Shown in pieces: positions 1 to 9,657 of a stretch of 64,000 nucleotides of DNA. Under the pieces are notes generated by a model, which searched no databases, had not been told where the DNA came from, and saw only the letters and a program-made list of their open reading frames with translations. The stretch is taken from positions 1 through 64,000 of the forward strand of contig NZ_BCTP01000007.1 in NCBI RefSeq assembly GCF_001571345.1, in the 5' to 3' direction. A program made the position numbers and the translations under genes. The stretch comes from Komagataeibacter xylinus NBRC 15237 (GTDB taxonomy: Bacteria > Pseudomonadota > Alphaproteobacteria > Acetobacterales > Acetobacteraceae). Every line of letters begins with the position of its first letter. Position 1 is the first letter of the stretch.

Positions 1-286
1 CCCCCGTTTTTGCTAAATCCACCCTCGGATACTGTCTGTCCCGAGCGGTGATGCACTGTCTCAGTGAAACATTCGTTCCACAAAAAGCAAATCCTGGATG
101 CCGATCGGATCTGAATCGCTGGACAGGTTCCATAACCCAAGCCCGTCTCACCCCAGAACTTTATTATGTTGTGAAAGAGGGGAAAATCCTCTATCCGCTA
201 TGGCTCGCAAAACACGACCTACCCTCTTGATAGTGTCTGTAGTGGCCGAACTGCCCATGATGTGATTTACTTGGATCTTATTGATT
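1..286. other. No gene recognised at the left edge
   Basis: This stretch before the first glycosyltransferase holds only short open frames with no recognisable family. It presumably contains the promoter of the gene starting at 287, but no clear -35/-10 pair stands out. Confidence 0.4.
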
Positions 287-1081
287 ATGCCAGTCTCTTC
301 TGCTTCTACATCGGACGATACACATGACGGGAATGGCACCCGTTCAGGGCCTGAATTCAGCATCATCATTCCGTGTTACAATGAACGTGGCAATGTGGAG
401 CCGCTGTTCCGTGCCGTCGAAAAGGCGATAACGCGCTACAGGTGGGAACTCATCTTCGTGGATGACAATTCCCCTGACGGCACCATAGATGAGGTCTGGC
501 GGCTGGCGCAGGCTGACTGTCGGGTGCGGGGGCTGTTGCGCGTCGGGCGCCGGGGGCTTTCATCCGCCGTGATCGAAGGCATTCTGTCCTCCTCGGCGCC
601 TGTCGTGGCCGTGATGGATGGCGATATGCAGCATGATGAAAGCCTGCTGCAGAAAATGGCCGATGCCATCATGCGTGATAACTATGATGTGGCGATTGGC
701 AGCCGTCATGTTGAAGGCGGCGATAACGCGGGCCTGGCCAATGCATGGCGCCTGTTCCTGTCCAATGCGGGCATTCACATCGCGCAGTACCTGTTGCCGG
801 TTAAGGTAAACGACCCGATGAGCGGCTTTTTTGCCGTGCGGCGGGAGATGTTTGTCCAGTCTGTCAGCAGGCTGTCCGGCAAGGGCTTCAAGATCCTGCT
901 CGACATGCTGATGGTGCAGGAAACCAAGCCCAGGGTAACTGAACTGCCATTTGTCTTCCGCTCCCGCCATGAGGGAGACAGCAAGATGGACAGCAAGGTG
1001 CTGCTGCAGTTTGCGCAGATGATCTTTTGCAATCTGCGCAACAGAACAAAAGCGGCTGGCGCAGCGAAAAAGTCCACGTAA
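287..1081 (+). CDS. DPM1-like family 2 glycosyltransferase (polyprenyl-phosphate sugar synthase type)
   Basis: Predicted 264-residue cytoplasmic GT-A enzyme. The start of the fold reads FSIIIPCYNERGN, followed by FVDDNSPDGT and the metal-binding VMDGDMQHD. This is the pattern of dolichol/polyprenyl-phosphate mannose (or glucose) synthases, which move a sugar from a nucleotide donor to a lipid phosphate. The protein ends in a basic tail without the C-terminal membrane helices found in longer relatives, as in DPM1. The ATG at 287 is preferred; a TTG six bases upstream is in frame and neither has a strong ribosome binding site. The donor sugar cannot be read from sequence. A lipid-linked mannose could feed GT-C enzymes such as the PIG-V-like gene at 17153, but that link is inference. 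Confidence 0.85.
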   Translation: MPVSSASTSDDTHDGNGTRSGPEFSIIIPCYNERGNVEPLFRAVEKAITRYRWELIFVDDNSPDGTIDEVWRLAQADCRVRGLLRVGRRGLSSAVIEGILSSSAPVVAVMDGDMQHDESLLQKMADAIMRDNYDVAIGSRHVEGGDNAGLANAWRLFLSNAGIHIAQYLLPVKVNDPMSGFFAVRREMFVQSVSRLSGKGFKILLDMLMVQETKPRVTELPFVFRSRHEGDSKMDSKVLLQFAQMIFCNLRNRTKAAGAAKKST

Positions 1082-1292
1082 GCACGCAGCCGGGTTCAGT
1101 TTATTGAACCGGGTGCGGGCTTGTATTTCACAGCCTCACCAACTGTGGGCAAGCCCCTGAGGGCAGTATTCCTGCCGGGGCCATAAGCCCCCGCATGCAG
1201 GCAGGCGCATTTTACGTGCGCGAAAAAGCGCCGTTAAGGAACCCTTTGCTTTCTTTCCCTACCCTTGGCCGGGTTGAGGGACAGAACATGCA
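1082..1292. other. Intergenic region with several hairpins
   Basis: Three inverted repeats are visible between the DPM1-like gene and the secretion cluster: GGTTCA/TGAACC at 1093-1110, GCCCC..GGCAG/CCTGCCGGGGC at about 1153-1181, and GCGCA/GTGCGC near 1206-1222. None is followed by a clear U-run, so termination is possible but not shown. A GAGGGA at 1275-1280 is a candidate ribosome binding site for the ABC transporter. Confidence 0.35.
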
Positions 1293-3542
1293 ATGCAAAG
1301 GGGTGCCGTGGCCCATCCAGACCAAGCAGGCGGCCCTGCCGGGCAGACACCGCCACGGCGCGCGCCGGAACTGATCCGCCTGCAGGCGGTGCTGCGTGCG
1401 GCGCGCTTTCATGGCATCGACCTTGATGTGCGTGACTTTGCCGGTGAGCCGGATGATCCCGCCCCCTCCATTCCCGCTCTGGCGCGCTGGGTGGAGGAAA
1501 ACGGCGGCACCGCAAGGGGCATGCGCCTGCAATGGCGCGAGCTTGTGCGCCTGCACGACGTGCCGCCGGTCGTGCTCATGTTTGCCGATGGCTCGGCGGG
1601 GCTCATGGTGGGTGCTGATGAAGCCGCCGGCGTGGTCTGGCTGGCCGATCCCTTCGCCAGCCCCGAGGCGCCTCCGGTCGCGATCGATGCCCTGCGGCTT
1701 GAAGCGGTCTGGACGGGCGACGTGCTGCTGGTGCGTGGCCAGCACGATAGCACGCGCCCCGAGCCGCCGGTTGATTTCGCATGGCTGCGCCGCCTGGTGC
1801 TGGGCGAGCGCAGGCTGCTGCGCGATGTGGTGCTGTCCTCCGTCGTGATCAGCGTGCTGGCCATCTTCCCGCCGCTCATCGTCATGCAGGTGATCGACCG
1901 GGTGGTGAACTTCCATTCCATGGCCACCCTTGTCTCGCTCACCGGGCTGGTCGTGGTCATGGCGGTGTATGAAATCCTGCTCACCCATGCGCGGCGCGAG
2001 ATCACGCTGGTGCTGACCACGCGGCTTGATACGCGTATCTCGCTGGCTGTGTTCGACCGGCTGCTGGCCCTGCCGCTGGAGTTTTTCGAGCGCGAGCAGG
2101 CGGGCAACATCATCGATCGCATCAGCGCCATCTACAAGGTGCGGCAGTTCATGACCGGCAAGCTGCTGGGCACTTTCCTTGACCTGTTCACCCTGCTGGT
2201 GGTGCTGCCTTTCCTGTTCTGGCTCAGCGCCACGCTGGCGTGGATGACCGTTGTGGGTGCTGCGCTGATTGGGGTCATCATCCTGCTGGCCATGCCCACC
2301 GTGGGGCGGCTGATCAACCGGCAGATCCGCGCCGAGATGGCCCGCAGCGCCGCATTGTATGAAACGGTGGCCGGCATCCGCACCGTCAAGACGCTGGCGC
2401 TGGAGCCGGTGCGCCGCGCGGTGTGGGATGAAAAAACGGCCGATGTCGTCACCGCCTCGCTTGATGCCGGGCGCATGGGCAACTGGGTGGGCACGGCGGT
2501 CATGCCGCTCGACCTGTTCATCAATCGCGGCATCATTCTCATCGGGGCGTATATGGCCATTACCTCCACGACCTCGGGCATGGAGGCGGGCGCGCTCATG
2601 GCGTTCATGATGCTGGGCGGCCGCGTGGCCGCGCCGCTGGTGAGCATGGCCCGGCTGATCGATGACCTCAACGAGGTGCGCGCCGCTCTGGCCGAGACCG
2701 GCTCCGTGCTCAACCGCCCGACCGAGACCCGCGCGCTCACCACCGGCCTGCGTCCGCCGCTGCACGGGGCGCTGTCATTTGCCAATGTGTGCTTTACCTA
2801 TCCCGGTGCTTCAGCCCCCGCGCTGGATGACATCACCTTCAGCGTGCCCGCGGGCACCATGCTGGGGCTGGTGGGGCGCAGCGGCTCGGGCAAGTCCACC
2901 ATCACGCGGCTGCTGCAGGGGGTGAGCCGCAATTATACCGGCCATCTGCGGCTTGATGGCATCGACCTGCGCGAGATCAACCTGACCTATCTGCGCCGCT
3001 CCTGTGGCGTGGTGTTGCAGGACAACTTCCTGTTTCGCGGCACCATCCGCGACAACATCATCGCGGGCCGGCCGGGCCTGACGCTGGAGGACGTGGTGCG
3101 CGCCGCCCGCCTTGCGGGGGCGGAGGAGTTCATCGAGCGCATGCCTGCGGGCTTCGATACCTGGATCGAGGAGGGCTCGACCAACATTTCCGGCGGCCAG
3201 CGCCAGCGCCTCGCCATCGCGCGCGCCGTGATTTCCGACCCGAAACTCATGATCCTCGATGAAGCCACCTCCGCCCTTGACCCCGAGAGCGAGGCGGTGG
3301 TCAACGCCAACCTGCGCCACCTTGCGCGCGGGCGCACCATGGTAATCGTGTCGCACCGGCTGGCCTCGCTGGTGGAATGTCACCAGATCTGCGTGCTCGA
3401 CCACGGGCAGGTGGTCGATATCGGCACGCATGCCGAACTGCTGGGGCGCTGCGCCATCTACCGCACGCTGTGGATGCAGCAGAACCGCCTGCCCGAAACC
3501 GGCGGCCCGCCGCTTGCCACCATGCAGGGTGATGCGGCATGA
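1293..3542 (+). CDS. Type I secretion ABC transporter (HlyB/LapB-like permease-ATPase)
   Basis: A 749-residue fusion of permease and ATPase that would sit in the inner membrane and drive one-step protein export. Residues about 1-150 form a C39-peptidase-like domain without any cysteine, so it is a HlyB-type recognition domain, not a leader protease. Residues about 170-450 form the six-helix ABC membrane domain. The ATPase follows with Walker A GRSGSGKST, signature ISGGQRQRLAIARA, Walker B LMILDEAT and H-loop VSHR. Its last four bases overlap the adaptor gene (ATGA), so both are translated together. No outer-membrane TolC partner or glycine-rich RTX substrate is in the window. The substrate is unknown. 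Confidence 0.92.
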   Translation: MQRGAVAHPDQAGGPAGQTPPRRAPELIRLQAVLRAARFHGIDLDVRDFAGEPDDPAPSIPALARWVEENGGTARGMRLQWRELVRLHDVPPVVLMFADGSAGLMVGADEAAGVVWLADPFASPEAPPVAIDALRLEAVWTGDVLLVRGQHDSTRPEPPVDFAWLRRLVLGERRLLRDVVLSSVVISVLAIFPPLIVMQVIDRVVNFHSMATLVSLTGLVVVMAVYEILLTHARREITLVLTTRLDTRISLAVFDRLLALPLEFFEREQAGNIIDRISAIYKVRQFMTGKLLGTFLDLFTLLVVLPFLFWLSATLAWMTVVGAALIGVIILLAMPTVGRLINRQIRAEMARSAALYETVAGIRTVKTLALEPVRRAVWDEKTADVVTASLDAGRMGNWVGTAVMPLDLFINRGIILIGAYMAITSTTSGMEAGALMAFMMLGGRVAAPLVSMARLIDDLNEVRAALAETGSVLNRPTETRALTTGLRPPLHGALSFANVCFTYPGASAPALDDITFSVPAGTMLGLVGRSGSGKSTITRLLQGVSRNYTGHLRLDGIDLREINLTYLRRSCGVVLQDNFLFRGTIRDNIIAGRPGLTLEDVVRAARLAGAEEFIERMPAGFDTWIEEGSTNISGGQRQRLAIARAVISDPKLMILDEATSALDPESEAVVNANLRHLARGRTMVIVSHRLASLVECHQICVLDHGQVVDIGTHAELLGRCAIYRTLWMQQNRLPETGGPPLATMQGDAA

Positions 3543-4993
3543 GCGGGCAGGCGCTCATCCCCCCGCCCGATACGCAGGGCGGCCCCGCGGAAGGGGCGAT
3601 CCTGTCCGTGCTGCCACCGCCCACGGCGGACGTGCCAACCGACCTGCCGCCCGCGCTGCTCTCCTTTTACTCGCCGAGTGCGGCCCTGGTCGGCCTGCCG
3701 CCATCGGACGCGGCGCGTTACGTGGTCTGGCTGATTGCGGCCCTTGCAGGGGCAGGGCTGCTGGTCATGACCTTCCTGCCGCTCGACCGGGTTGTGAGTG
3801 TCAATGGCAGGCTCACCCCGTTTGACGAGACGATGGTCATCCAGCCCCTCGAGACCGCGATCATCCGCTCGATCGACGTGCATGAGGGCGACACCGTGCG
3901 CAAGGGGCAGGTACTGGCCCGCCTCGATCCCACCATGACCGATGCGGATGTTACCAACCTGAGCCGTCAGGTCATGGCCTATCGCGCCGAGGTGGCCCGC
4001 CGCACCGCCGAGGCCGCGGGCCAGCCCTACAGGGCGGATGTGAATGACCCCGCGTCCGTGCAGGAAGCGGCGGCCTTTTTGCGGCGCGAGGCCGAATATA
4101 CTGCCCAGATGGCCAATTACGACCGTCAGGTCGCGGGGCTGAAAAGCGAGTTGCAGGGTTATGAGGCCAGTGCCGCGATGTATGCCGCCCGCGCTCGTGT
4201 AGCGCGTGACGTGCAGGACATGCGCATGCGCCTGCAGCACGAGCAGGTGGGCAGCAGGCTTTCCACGCTGGCGGCGCAGGATAGCCTGATGGAGGTGGTG
4301 CGCTCGCAGGTTTCCGCCCGGCACGAGGCGGACAGCACCCGCGCCCGCCTTGATGGCATGACGGCGCAGCGCGATGGCTATGCCAGCAACTGGCACGCCA
4401 CCGTGTATCAGGATCTGGCCCTGGCGCAGCACCGCCTGGCCGATGCCGAGGGCAGCTACAGCAAGGCCATGCTGCACCACGACCTTGTCATCATGCGCGC
4501 CGACCGCGATGCGGTGGTGCTGAGCATCGCCCATCTCTCCGCAGGCTCGGTCATTCAGGCCGCCAGCCCGCTCATGACACTGGTGCCCGCCGCCGCCCGG
4601 CTCGATGTCGAGGCCACGCTGCGCGGGGTGGATGCGGGCTATGCGCGCGCGGGCGATCACGCGCTGCTCAAATTCTCGGCCTTTCCCTACACGCAATATG
4701 GCGGGGGTGATGCCACGGTGCGTGTTATCAGCCCTGACGCGTTTACCGATGCATCAGGCCAGGCAGGCGGCAGTACTGCGCAGACGGGCGGGGAAGATGG
4801 CGACCCGATGAACGCTTTCTACCGCGTGCGCCTGTCCATCGACCGTTACACCCTGCATGGCGTGCCACCTTTCTTCCATCCGCAGCCGGGCATGCCGGTC
4901 GAGGCCGATATCCATATCGGGCGGCGCACCATGATGCAGTACCTGCTCAACCGCCTGCTGCCTGCCGTGACCGACGGCATGCGCGAACCCTGA
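3539..4993 (+). CDS. HlyD-family type I secretion adaptor (membrane fusion protein)
   Basis: A 484-residue periplasmic adaptor that would link the ABC transporter to an outer-membrane channel. A cytoplasmic proline-rich segment is followed by one membrane helix at about residues 60-80 (WLIAALAGAGLLVMTFL). Next come a biotinyl-lipoyl-like half (EGDTVRKGQVLARLDPTMTDAD), a long alanine/glutamate-rich coiled-coil hairpin at about 140-320, and a C-terminal beta-barrel with the HlyD-like ending PGMPVEADIHIGRRTMMQYLLNRLLP. It overlaps the transporter gene by 4 bp and lies 12 bp before the Sel1 gene, so it belongs to the same operon. Confidence 0.92.
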   Translation: MSGQALIPPPDTQGGPAEGAILSVLPPPTADVPTDLPPALLSFYSPSAALVGLPPSDAARYVVWLIAALAGAGLLVMTFLPLDRVVSVNGRLTPFDETMVIQPLETAIIRSIDVHEGDTVRKGQVLARLDPTMTDADVTNLSRQVMAYRAEVARRTAEAAGQPYRADVNDPASVQEAAAFLRREAEYTAQMANYDRQVAGLKSELQGYEASAAMYAARARVARDVQDMRMRLQHEQVGSRLSTLAAQDSLMEVVRSQVSARHEADSTRARLDGMTAQRDGYASNWHATVYQDLALAQHRLADAEGSYSKAMLHHDLVIMRADRDAVVLSIAHLSAGSVIQAASPLMTLVPAAARLDVEATLRGVDAGYARAGDHALLKFSAFPYTQYGGGDATVRVISPDAFTDASGQAGGSTAQTGGEDGDPMNAFYRVRLSIDRYTLHGVPPFFHPQPGMPVEADIHIGRRTMMQYLLNRLLPAVTDGMREP

Positions 4994-5005
4994 GCGGGGC
5001 GTAGG

Positions 5006-6751
5006 ATGTACAAACTGCTTTCGCGCTGGCGGGAGGGGTTCTCCGCGCAGGGGCGGCTGCAGCGCGCCATGGGCTGGCTGGAGCATGAAGGCCGTGCCCC
5101 GCAGGGTTTTGCCCTGCTGGGCAGGCTGGCGCAGGAGGGCATGGTGGCCGCGCAGTACCAGGTGGCCCGCGCCTATCTGGAAGGCTGGGGCGCACCCCGC
5201 AGCCCTGCCGAGGGCGTGCGCTGGATGCACCGCGCCGCAACCGCCAATCATGCCGAAGCCTGTTTTGCCATGGCGCTCATGCTGCTGGTTGATCCGCCCG
5301 ATGGCAAAGGGGCCGACGGCCTGCTGCCAGCAAGCCTGCCCGCGGGCATAGAACTCTGGCCCGACCCTGTTGCCGCCACCGGCTGGGCGCAGCGTGCGGC
5401 CAGCCTCGGCCTGCCCGATGCGCAGGCGCTGTATGGCTATCTGCTGGCCTGCGGGCCTGACAGCGTGCGCGACCCGGAGGCAGCGCGACAATGGTGCGCG
5501 CGCGCGGCACAGGCAGGGTGCCCACAGGGTGATCTGGGGCTGGCGGTGGCGCATCTTGCGGCGGAAGTGCCGGGAACTGACCCCGATGCGGTGGCCGCCC
5601 TGAACCGGGCGGCGCAAGGCGGCCTGCCCACCGCGCAGTACATGCTGGGCCTTTTGCATGAGCGCGGCTGGGGCACGGCGCGTGACACGGGTCAGGCCGC
5701 GTTGTGGTACGGGCGGGCGGCGGAACAGGGCGTGCGCCCCGCGCAGGCCCGCTATGGTGCGTTGCTGCTGCATGACCGGGCGGATGGTCCGCGCAATTTG
5801 CTGATGGCCGAGACATGGCTGCGCCGCGCGGCCCTTGGCGGCGACCGCGAGGCCGCCGCCCTGCTGGGCGACCTGCATGCACGCGGCGAGGCGGCCATTC
5901 CCGCCGATCATGAAGCGGTGGCGTGGTACCGCATGGCGGCAGGACACGGTCATGCGCTGGCCTGCCGCATGCTGGCCGTGCTGTATCAGCAGGGGCGCGG
6001 CGTGGCGGCTGATCCTGACCTGGCCCGCGCGTGGCTGGAACGCGCGGCGGAACTTGGTGATGTCACCGCCATGAGCGACCTCGCCGCAACCCTGCTGGCA
6101 GGCAGGGCGGAACAGGCCGCCACCCCGCCCGCACGGGTTGATTTTGAACCGGCGGCACAGGCGGGTGACCCGGTCGCCATGTTCAACCTTGCGGTCAGCC
6201 TGCATGAGGGCGTGGGCCGACCCGTGGACCGCGTGGCGGCCGCCATGTGGATGGAACGCGCCGCCCGCGCGGGCGTGGTCAATGCCGCTTACTGGCATGG
6301 CCGCATGCTGCTCGAAGGTGATGGCGTGGCGACTGACTCGGCGCAGGCGCGGCAGTGGCTGGAGCAGGCGGCCACGTTGGGCCTGCCCGAGGCCTGTCTT
6401 GCCGCGGCCCAACTCCGGCTGGAAGGGCAGGGCGGCCCGCGCGACCATGCGGGGGCGCTGGCCCTGTATCACAAGGCCGCCGCCGCTGGCCGGGCAGAGG
6501 CCATGTTCTCGCTGGGCGCGCTCTATGGTGGTGGCCACGACATCCCGCCCGACCGGGCGCAGGCCTTGCGCTGGTTCCTTCAGGCGGCTGAAGCAGGCCA
6601 CGCGCTGGCGCAGATGATGGCAGGGCGCTACCTGGCACGCGGGCTGGCCGGGCGCGTGGACGTGTCACAGGCCCGTCACTGGCTGGAACACGCACTTGCG
6701 CAGGGGCTTGAGGCCGCGCGGGCCGATTACGCGCAACTGGCGGGCGGATGA
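5006..6751 (+). CDS. Sel1-like repeat (SLR) protein
   Basis: 581 residues made almost entirely of Sel1-type tetratricopeptide-like repeats. Units resembling A-x-x-x-LG-x-L-Y/H-x-x-G-x-G-x-x-x-D-x-x-x-A-x-x-W recur about every 36 residues, for example AQYMLGLLHERGWG and AMFSLGALYGGGHD. There is no obvious signal peptide or membrane helix, so a cytoplasmic scaffold role is likely. SLR proteins usually act as adaptors in multi-protein assemblies. It is 12 bp downstream of the HlyD adaptor and overlaps the next glycosyltransferase by 4 bp, suggesting it organises export and glycosylation components. That role is inferred from context only. Confidence 0.85.
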   Translation: MYKLLSRWREGFSAQGRLQRAMGWLEHEGRAPQGFALLGRLAQEGMVAAQYQVARAYLEGWGAPRSPAEGVRWMHRAATANHAEACFAMALMLLVDPPDGKGADGLLPASLPAGIELWPDPVAATGWAQRAASLGLPDAQALYGYLLACGPDSVRDPEAARQWCARAAQAGCPQGDLGLAVAHLAAEVPGTDPDAVAALNRAAQGGLPTAQYMLGLLHERGWGTARDTGQAALWYGRAAEQGVRPAQARYGALLLHDRADGPRNLLMAETWLRRAALGGDREAAALLGDLHARGEAAIPADHEAVAWYRMAAGHGHALACRMLAVLYQQGRGVAADPDLARAWLERAAELGDVTAMSDLAATLLAGRAEQAATPPARVDFEPAAQAGDPVAMFNLAVSLHEGVGRPVDRVAAAMWMERAARAGVVNAAYWHGRMLLEGDGVATDSAQARQWLEQAATLGLPEACLAAAQLRLEGQGGPRDHAGALALYHKAAAAGRAEAMFSLGALYGGGHDIPPDRAQALRWFLQAAEAGHALAQMMAGRYLARGLAGRVDVSQARHWLEHALAQGLEAARADYAQLAGG

Positions 6752-9657
6752 ACGGCCAACCGCCCCATGCCATGCCGGAGAAAGAGGTTACCGCCGCCAT
6801 GCGGCAGGCATGGCGGCTGGCAGCAGCGGGCCAGCATGCGCAGGCCGTGGCGTGGATGGCGCGCGCCGCCCGCATGGCCGCGGGCGATGGGGCGGTCCGT
6901 TTCGCGCAGGCGGCGGTGCTGCTGGGTGCCGGGCAGGCACATGAGGCGGCGCGGGCGGTTGAACGGCTCATGGCCGGGCAGGAATTCCGCGCGGGGCTGA
7001 AACTGCTGGTGCTGGCGTTGTGCAATGGCGGCGCATGGCGCCGGGCCGAGGCGGCGCTCGAGCGCTTTTTTACCCGTTATGGTTTCGACCCCGACCTGTG
7101 CCGCGCGGCAACGCTCATGTGCCAGCGCACGGGGCAACCCGGCTGGTGCGCGCCTGACCCTGATGGCGTGCTGCACTGGGGTGGCCTGCCCGCGCGCGCC
7201 CGGCCTGAAATCCTGCTCGATGGCCAGCTTTGTCCAACGCAGCCGGGCGACAGTTTGCGGCTGCCCCCGCACTGGCGGCATGGGGGCGAGATCGTGGTGC
7301 GCCATGCGGGCGCCGTGCTGCTTGGCGGTCGCCCCGACCGCGCGGCCTTGTGCGCAACACTCGGCGCCATGTGGCCCGATGACCACGGGCTTGCAGGCTG
7401 GGCCTTCATGCCCGCCCGGCCCGATTGCCACCCCGTGCTGCACCTGATCGATGCCAAGGGCAGGCGGCCCCTCACGCTCACGCGTGGCAAGGTGGGCCGA
7501 CAGGACAGCGCGGCAGGCCCCGGCCTGCCGGTCTGGACGTTTCATGTGCCGTGGCGGGCCATGGCGACAGGTGGCAGCGTGCGGGTCGCGTGGCCTGACG
7601 GGCGGGATCTGACCGGCTCGCCGCTACCCATCGGGCTTCCTGCCGCCTGGCCCGTCTTTCCCGCCATGCGTGGCCGTGGCGTGGCGCCGGTGCGCGTGCC
7701 GCCCCACGCCGCGCGATGCCGGATCGTCATTCCCGTCTATGCCGACCGCGCGGGCACGCTGGCCTGTATCGACAGCGTGCTGGCCAGCCTTGTGGCCCCG
7801 ACGCAGGCCACGACCGAGATCATGGTGGTGGATGACGCCACGCCGGACCCTGACCTTGCCCGCGCGCTTGACGTGCTGGCAGGGCAGGGGCGTATCGTGC
7901 TGCGCCGCCATGCCCGTAACCGGGGCTATCCGGCTGCGGTGTGCACCGCACTGGCGGATGCGCAGGGCCGTGACGTGGTGCTGCTCAACAGCGATACGCT
8001 GGTGGCACCCGGCTGGCTGGAGGAAATGCGGCTTGTCGCCTATGCCCGCGCCGATACGGGCACCGTCTCGCCGCTTTCCAATGATGCGACCATCCTCACA
8101 TGGCCGGACCCTGCACGTCCCGCCCCGCTGACCGGCGGCCCTGCGGCGGTGCGGCGGCTGATGGACGCGGCAAGGCGGGCCAATGGCGGGCAGGATGTCG
8201 AGATTCCTACCGCGCACGGGTTCTGCATGTTCATCCGCCACGACTGCCTGCGCCAGACCGGCGGCTTCCGCCCCGACCTGTTTGGCCGGGGGTATGGGGA
8301 GGAAAATGATTTCTGCATGCGCGCGCGCCTGGGCGGCTGGCGGCACCGGGCGGCGGTGGGCGCGTTTGTGGGGCATGCGGGGGGCGTGTCGTTTGCCAGC
8401 GCGCGGGCTGACCTGCTGCGGCGCAATACCTGGATTCTGAACCGGCTGTTTCCCGGTTATGACGCGCTGGTGGCGGCCCATATCGCAGCCGATCCGCTAC
8501 GGGCGGCGCGGCACAGGCTGTCGGTTCTGGTGTGGTGCCGTGGCGTGGTGGCGGCAGGGCTGGAGGCGGCGGTGCTGCTGGTCAGCCACGGCGAAGGCGG
8601 CGGTGTGGCGCGCGTGGTGCGGGCGCGGGCGCGGCATGGGCTGGCGGCGGGGCGGTTGCCGGTCGTGCTCGACCCCACGCCCGAGGGGTTCGTGCTGCGC
8701 GATGGCAGGCCCGATGCCGACTGGCCGGAGCTGCATTTTGCCTGGCCCGCGCAGGAAGCAGCCCTTGTAACCCTGCTGCGCGCGCTGGGTGTTGCGCGGG
8801 TCGAGATCCATCATCAACTCGGCCACGACGGGCGCGCGCGGGCTTTGTGCCGCGTGCTGGCGCTGCCCTATGCGTATTACGTGCATGACTATGCCGGGCT
8901 GTGCCCGCGCGTCACATTGGTGGGGCCTGCGGGGCGGTATTGCGGCGAGCCGGATGCGGCAGGCTGCGCGGCCTGCGTGAGCGTGCTCGGCTCCGTAGTG
9001 GGCGAGCGGGATGTGACGCGCCTGCGCCGTGACACGGCCCGTGACCTTGCCGGTGCGCGGCGGGTGGTCGTGCCCTCGGCGGAGGTTGCGCTGCGGCTGG
9101 GCCGGTATTTTCCTCATGTCACGCCCCATGTGCATGCATTGGAGGATGATTGCCCCGCGCAGTCCCTGCCGCAATTTGCCGCCCGCGACACCACGCCTGC
9201 CGCCACCTTCCTGCCGCCCCGTAACGGGCGCTGCCGGGTGGTGATCGTGGGCGGAATCGGGCTGGAAAAAGGCCATGCCATCGTGCTTGCGGCGGCACGC
9301 GATGCGCGCGCGCGTGACCTGCCGCTGGAATTCGTGGTGGTGGGCCACACGGCGGATGATGCCGCCCTGCTGGAAACGGGCCGCGTGTTCGTGACCGGTC
9401 ATTATGATGAAGCGGATGGCCCGGCGCTGGTGCGCGGCTGCGCGGGCGATGTGGGCTTCATGCCTGCGCTGTGGCCCGAGACATGGTGCTTCACGCTCAC
9501 GCTGCTGTGGCGGGCGGGGTTGCGGGCCGTGGCGTTTGATATCGGCACCATCGCGCAGCGCATCCGCGTCACGGGGCGGGGCACGTGCGTGCCGCTGGGG
9601 CTGCCCGTTCACCAATTGAATACGTTTTTGCTGTCTTATTGCACGGATCGGGCATGA
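6748..9657 (+). CDS. Two-module glycosyltransferase (TPR-like, GT2, GT4)
   Basis: A 969-residue protein with two predicted catalytic modules. Residues about 1-110 are alanine-rich helices like TPR units, and about 130-310 are of unclear fold. A GT-A (family 2) domain begins near 323 (CRIVIPVYADRAG) with VVDDATPD, the DXD-like NSDT and the acid motif GYGEENDF. A GT-B domain resembling family 4 follows from about 590 to the end, with IVGGIGLEKGHAIVLAAA and PALWPETWCFTLTLLWRAG near the C-terminus. Such tandem enzymes can add two successive sugars. Four-base ATGA overlaps at both ends place it inside the secretion operon. Donor and acceptor are unknown. Confidence 0.85.
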   Translation: MNGQPPHAMPEKEVTAAMRQAWRLAAAGQHAQAVAWMARAARMAAGDGAVRFAQAAVLLGAGQAHEAARAVERLMAGQEFRAGLKLLVLALCNGGAWRRAEAALERFFTRYGFDPDLCRAATLMCQRTGQPGWCAPDPDGVLHWGGLPARARPEILLDGQLCPTQPGDSLRLPPHWRHGGEIVVRHAGAVLLGGRPDRAALCATLGAMWPDDHGLAGWAFMPARPDCHPVLHLIDAKGRRPLTLTRGKVGRQDSAAGPGLPVWTFHVPWRAMATGGSVRVAWPDGRDLTGSPLPIGLPAAWPVFPAMRGRGVAPVRVPPHAARCRIVIPVYADRAGTLACIDSVLASLVAPTQATTEIMVVDDATPDPDLARALDVLAGQGRIVLRRHARNRGYPAAVCTALADAQGRDVVLLNSDTLVAPGWLEEMRLVAYARADTGTVSPLSNDATILTWPDPARPAPLTGGPAAVRRLMDAARRANGGQDVEIPTAHGFCMFIRHDCLRQTGGFRPDLFGRGYGEENDFCMRARLGGWRHRAAVGAFVGHAGGVSFASARADLLRRNTWILNRLFPGYDALVAAHIAADPLRAARHRLSVLVWCRGVVAAGLEAAVLLVSHGEGGGVARVVRARARHGLAAGRLPVVLDPTPEGFVLRDGRPDADWPELHFAWPAQEAALVTLLRALGVARVEIHHQLGHDGRARALCRVLALPYAYYVHDYAGLCPRVTLVGPAGRYCGEPDAAGCAACVSVLGSVVGERDVTRLRRDTARDLAGARRVVVPSAEVALRLGRYFPHVTPHVHALEDDCPAQSLPQFAARDTTPAATFLPPRNGRCRVVIVGGIGLEKGHAIVLAAARDARARDLPLEFVVVGHTADDAALLETGRVFVTGHYDEADGPALVRGCAGDVGFMPALWPETWCFTLTLLWRAGLRAVAFDIGTIAQRIRVTGRGTCVPLGLPVHQLNTFLLSYCTDRA

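Noticed and set aside
48-230. A 60-codon open frame at the left edge
   Set aside because: No ribosome binding site, no family similarity and atypical composition for a coding gene.
1212-2765. A 517-codon minus-strand frame opposite the ABC transporter
   Set aside because: The histidine/glutamine/arginine-rich composition is typical of antisense translation, and the plus strand encodes clear ABC motifs.
4754-6601. A 615-codon minus-strand frame opposite the Sel1 gene
   Set aside because: It overlaps a clearly coding Sel1-repeat gene and shows no recognisable domain.
5006-6751. Tandem repeats of the Sel1 gene as a CRISPR-like or satellite array
   Set aside because: The repetition is at protein level with divergent DNA and no uniform spacers. 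No CRISPR array was seen anywhere in the window.
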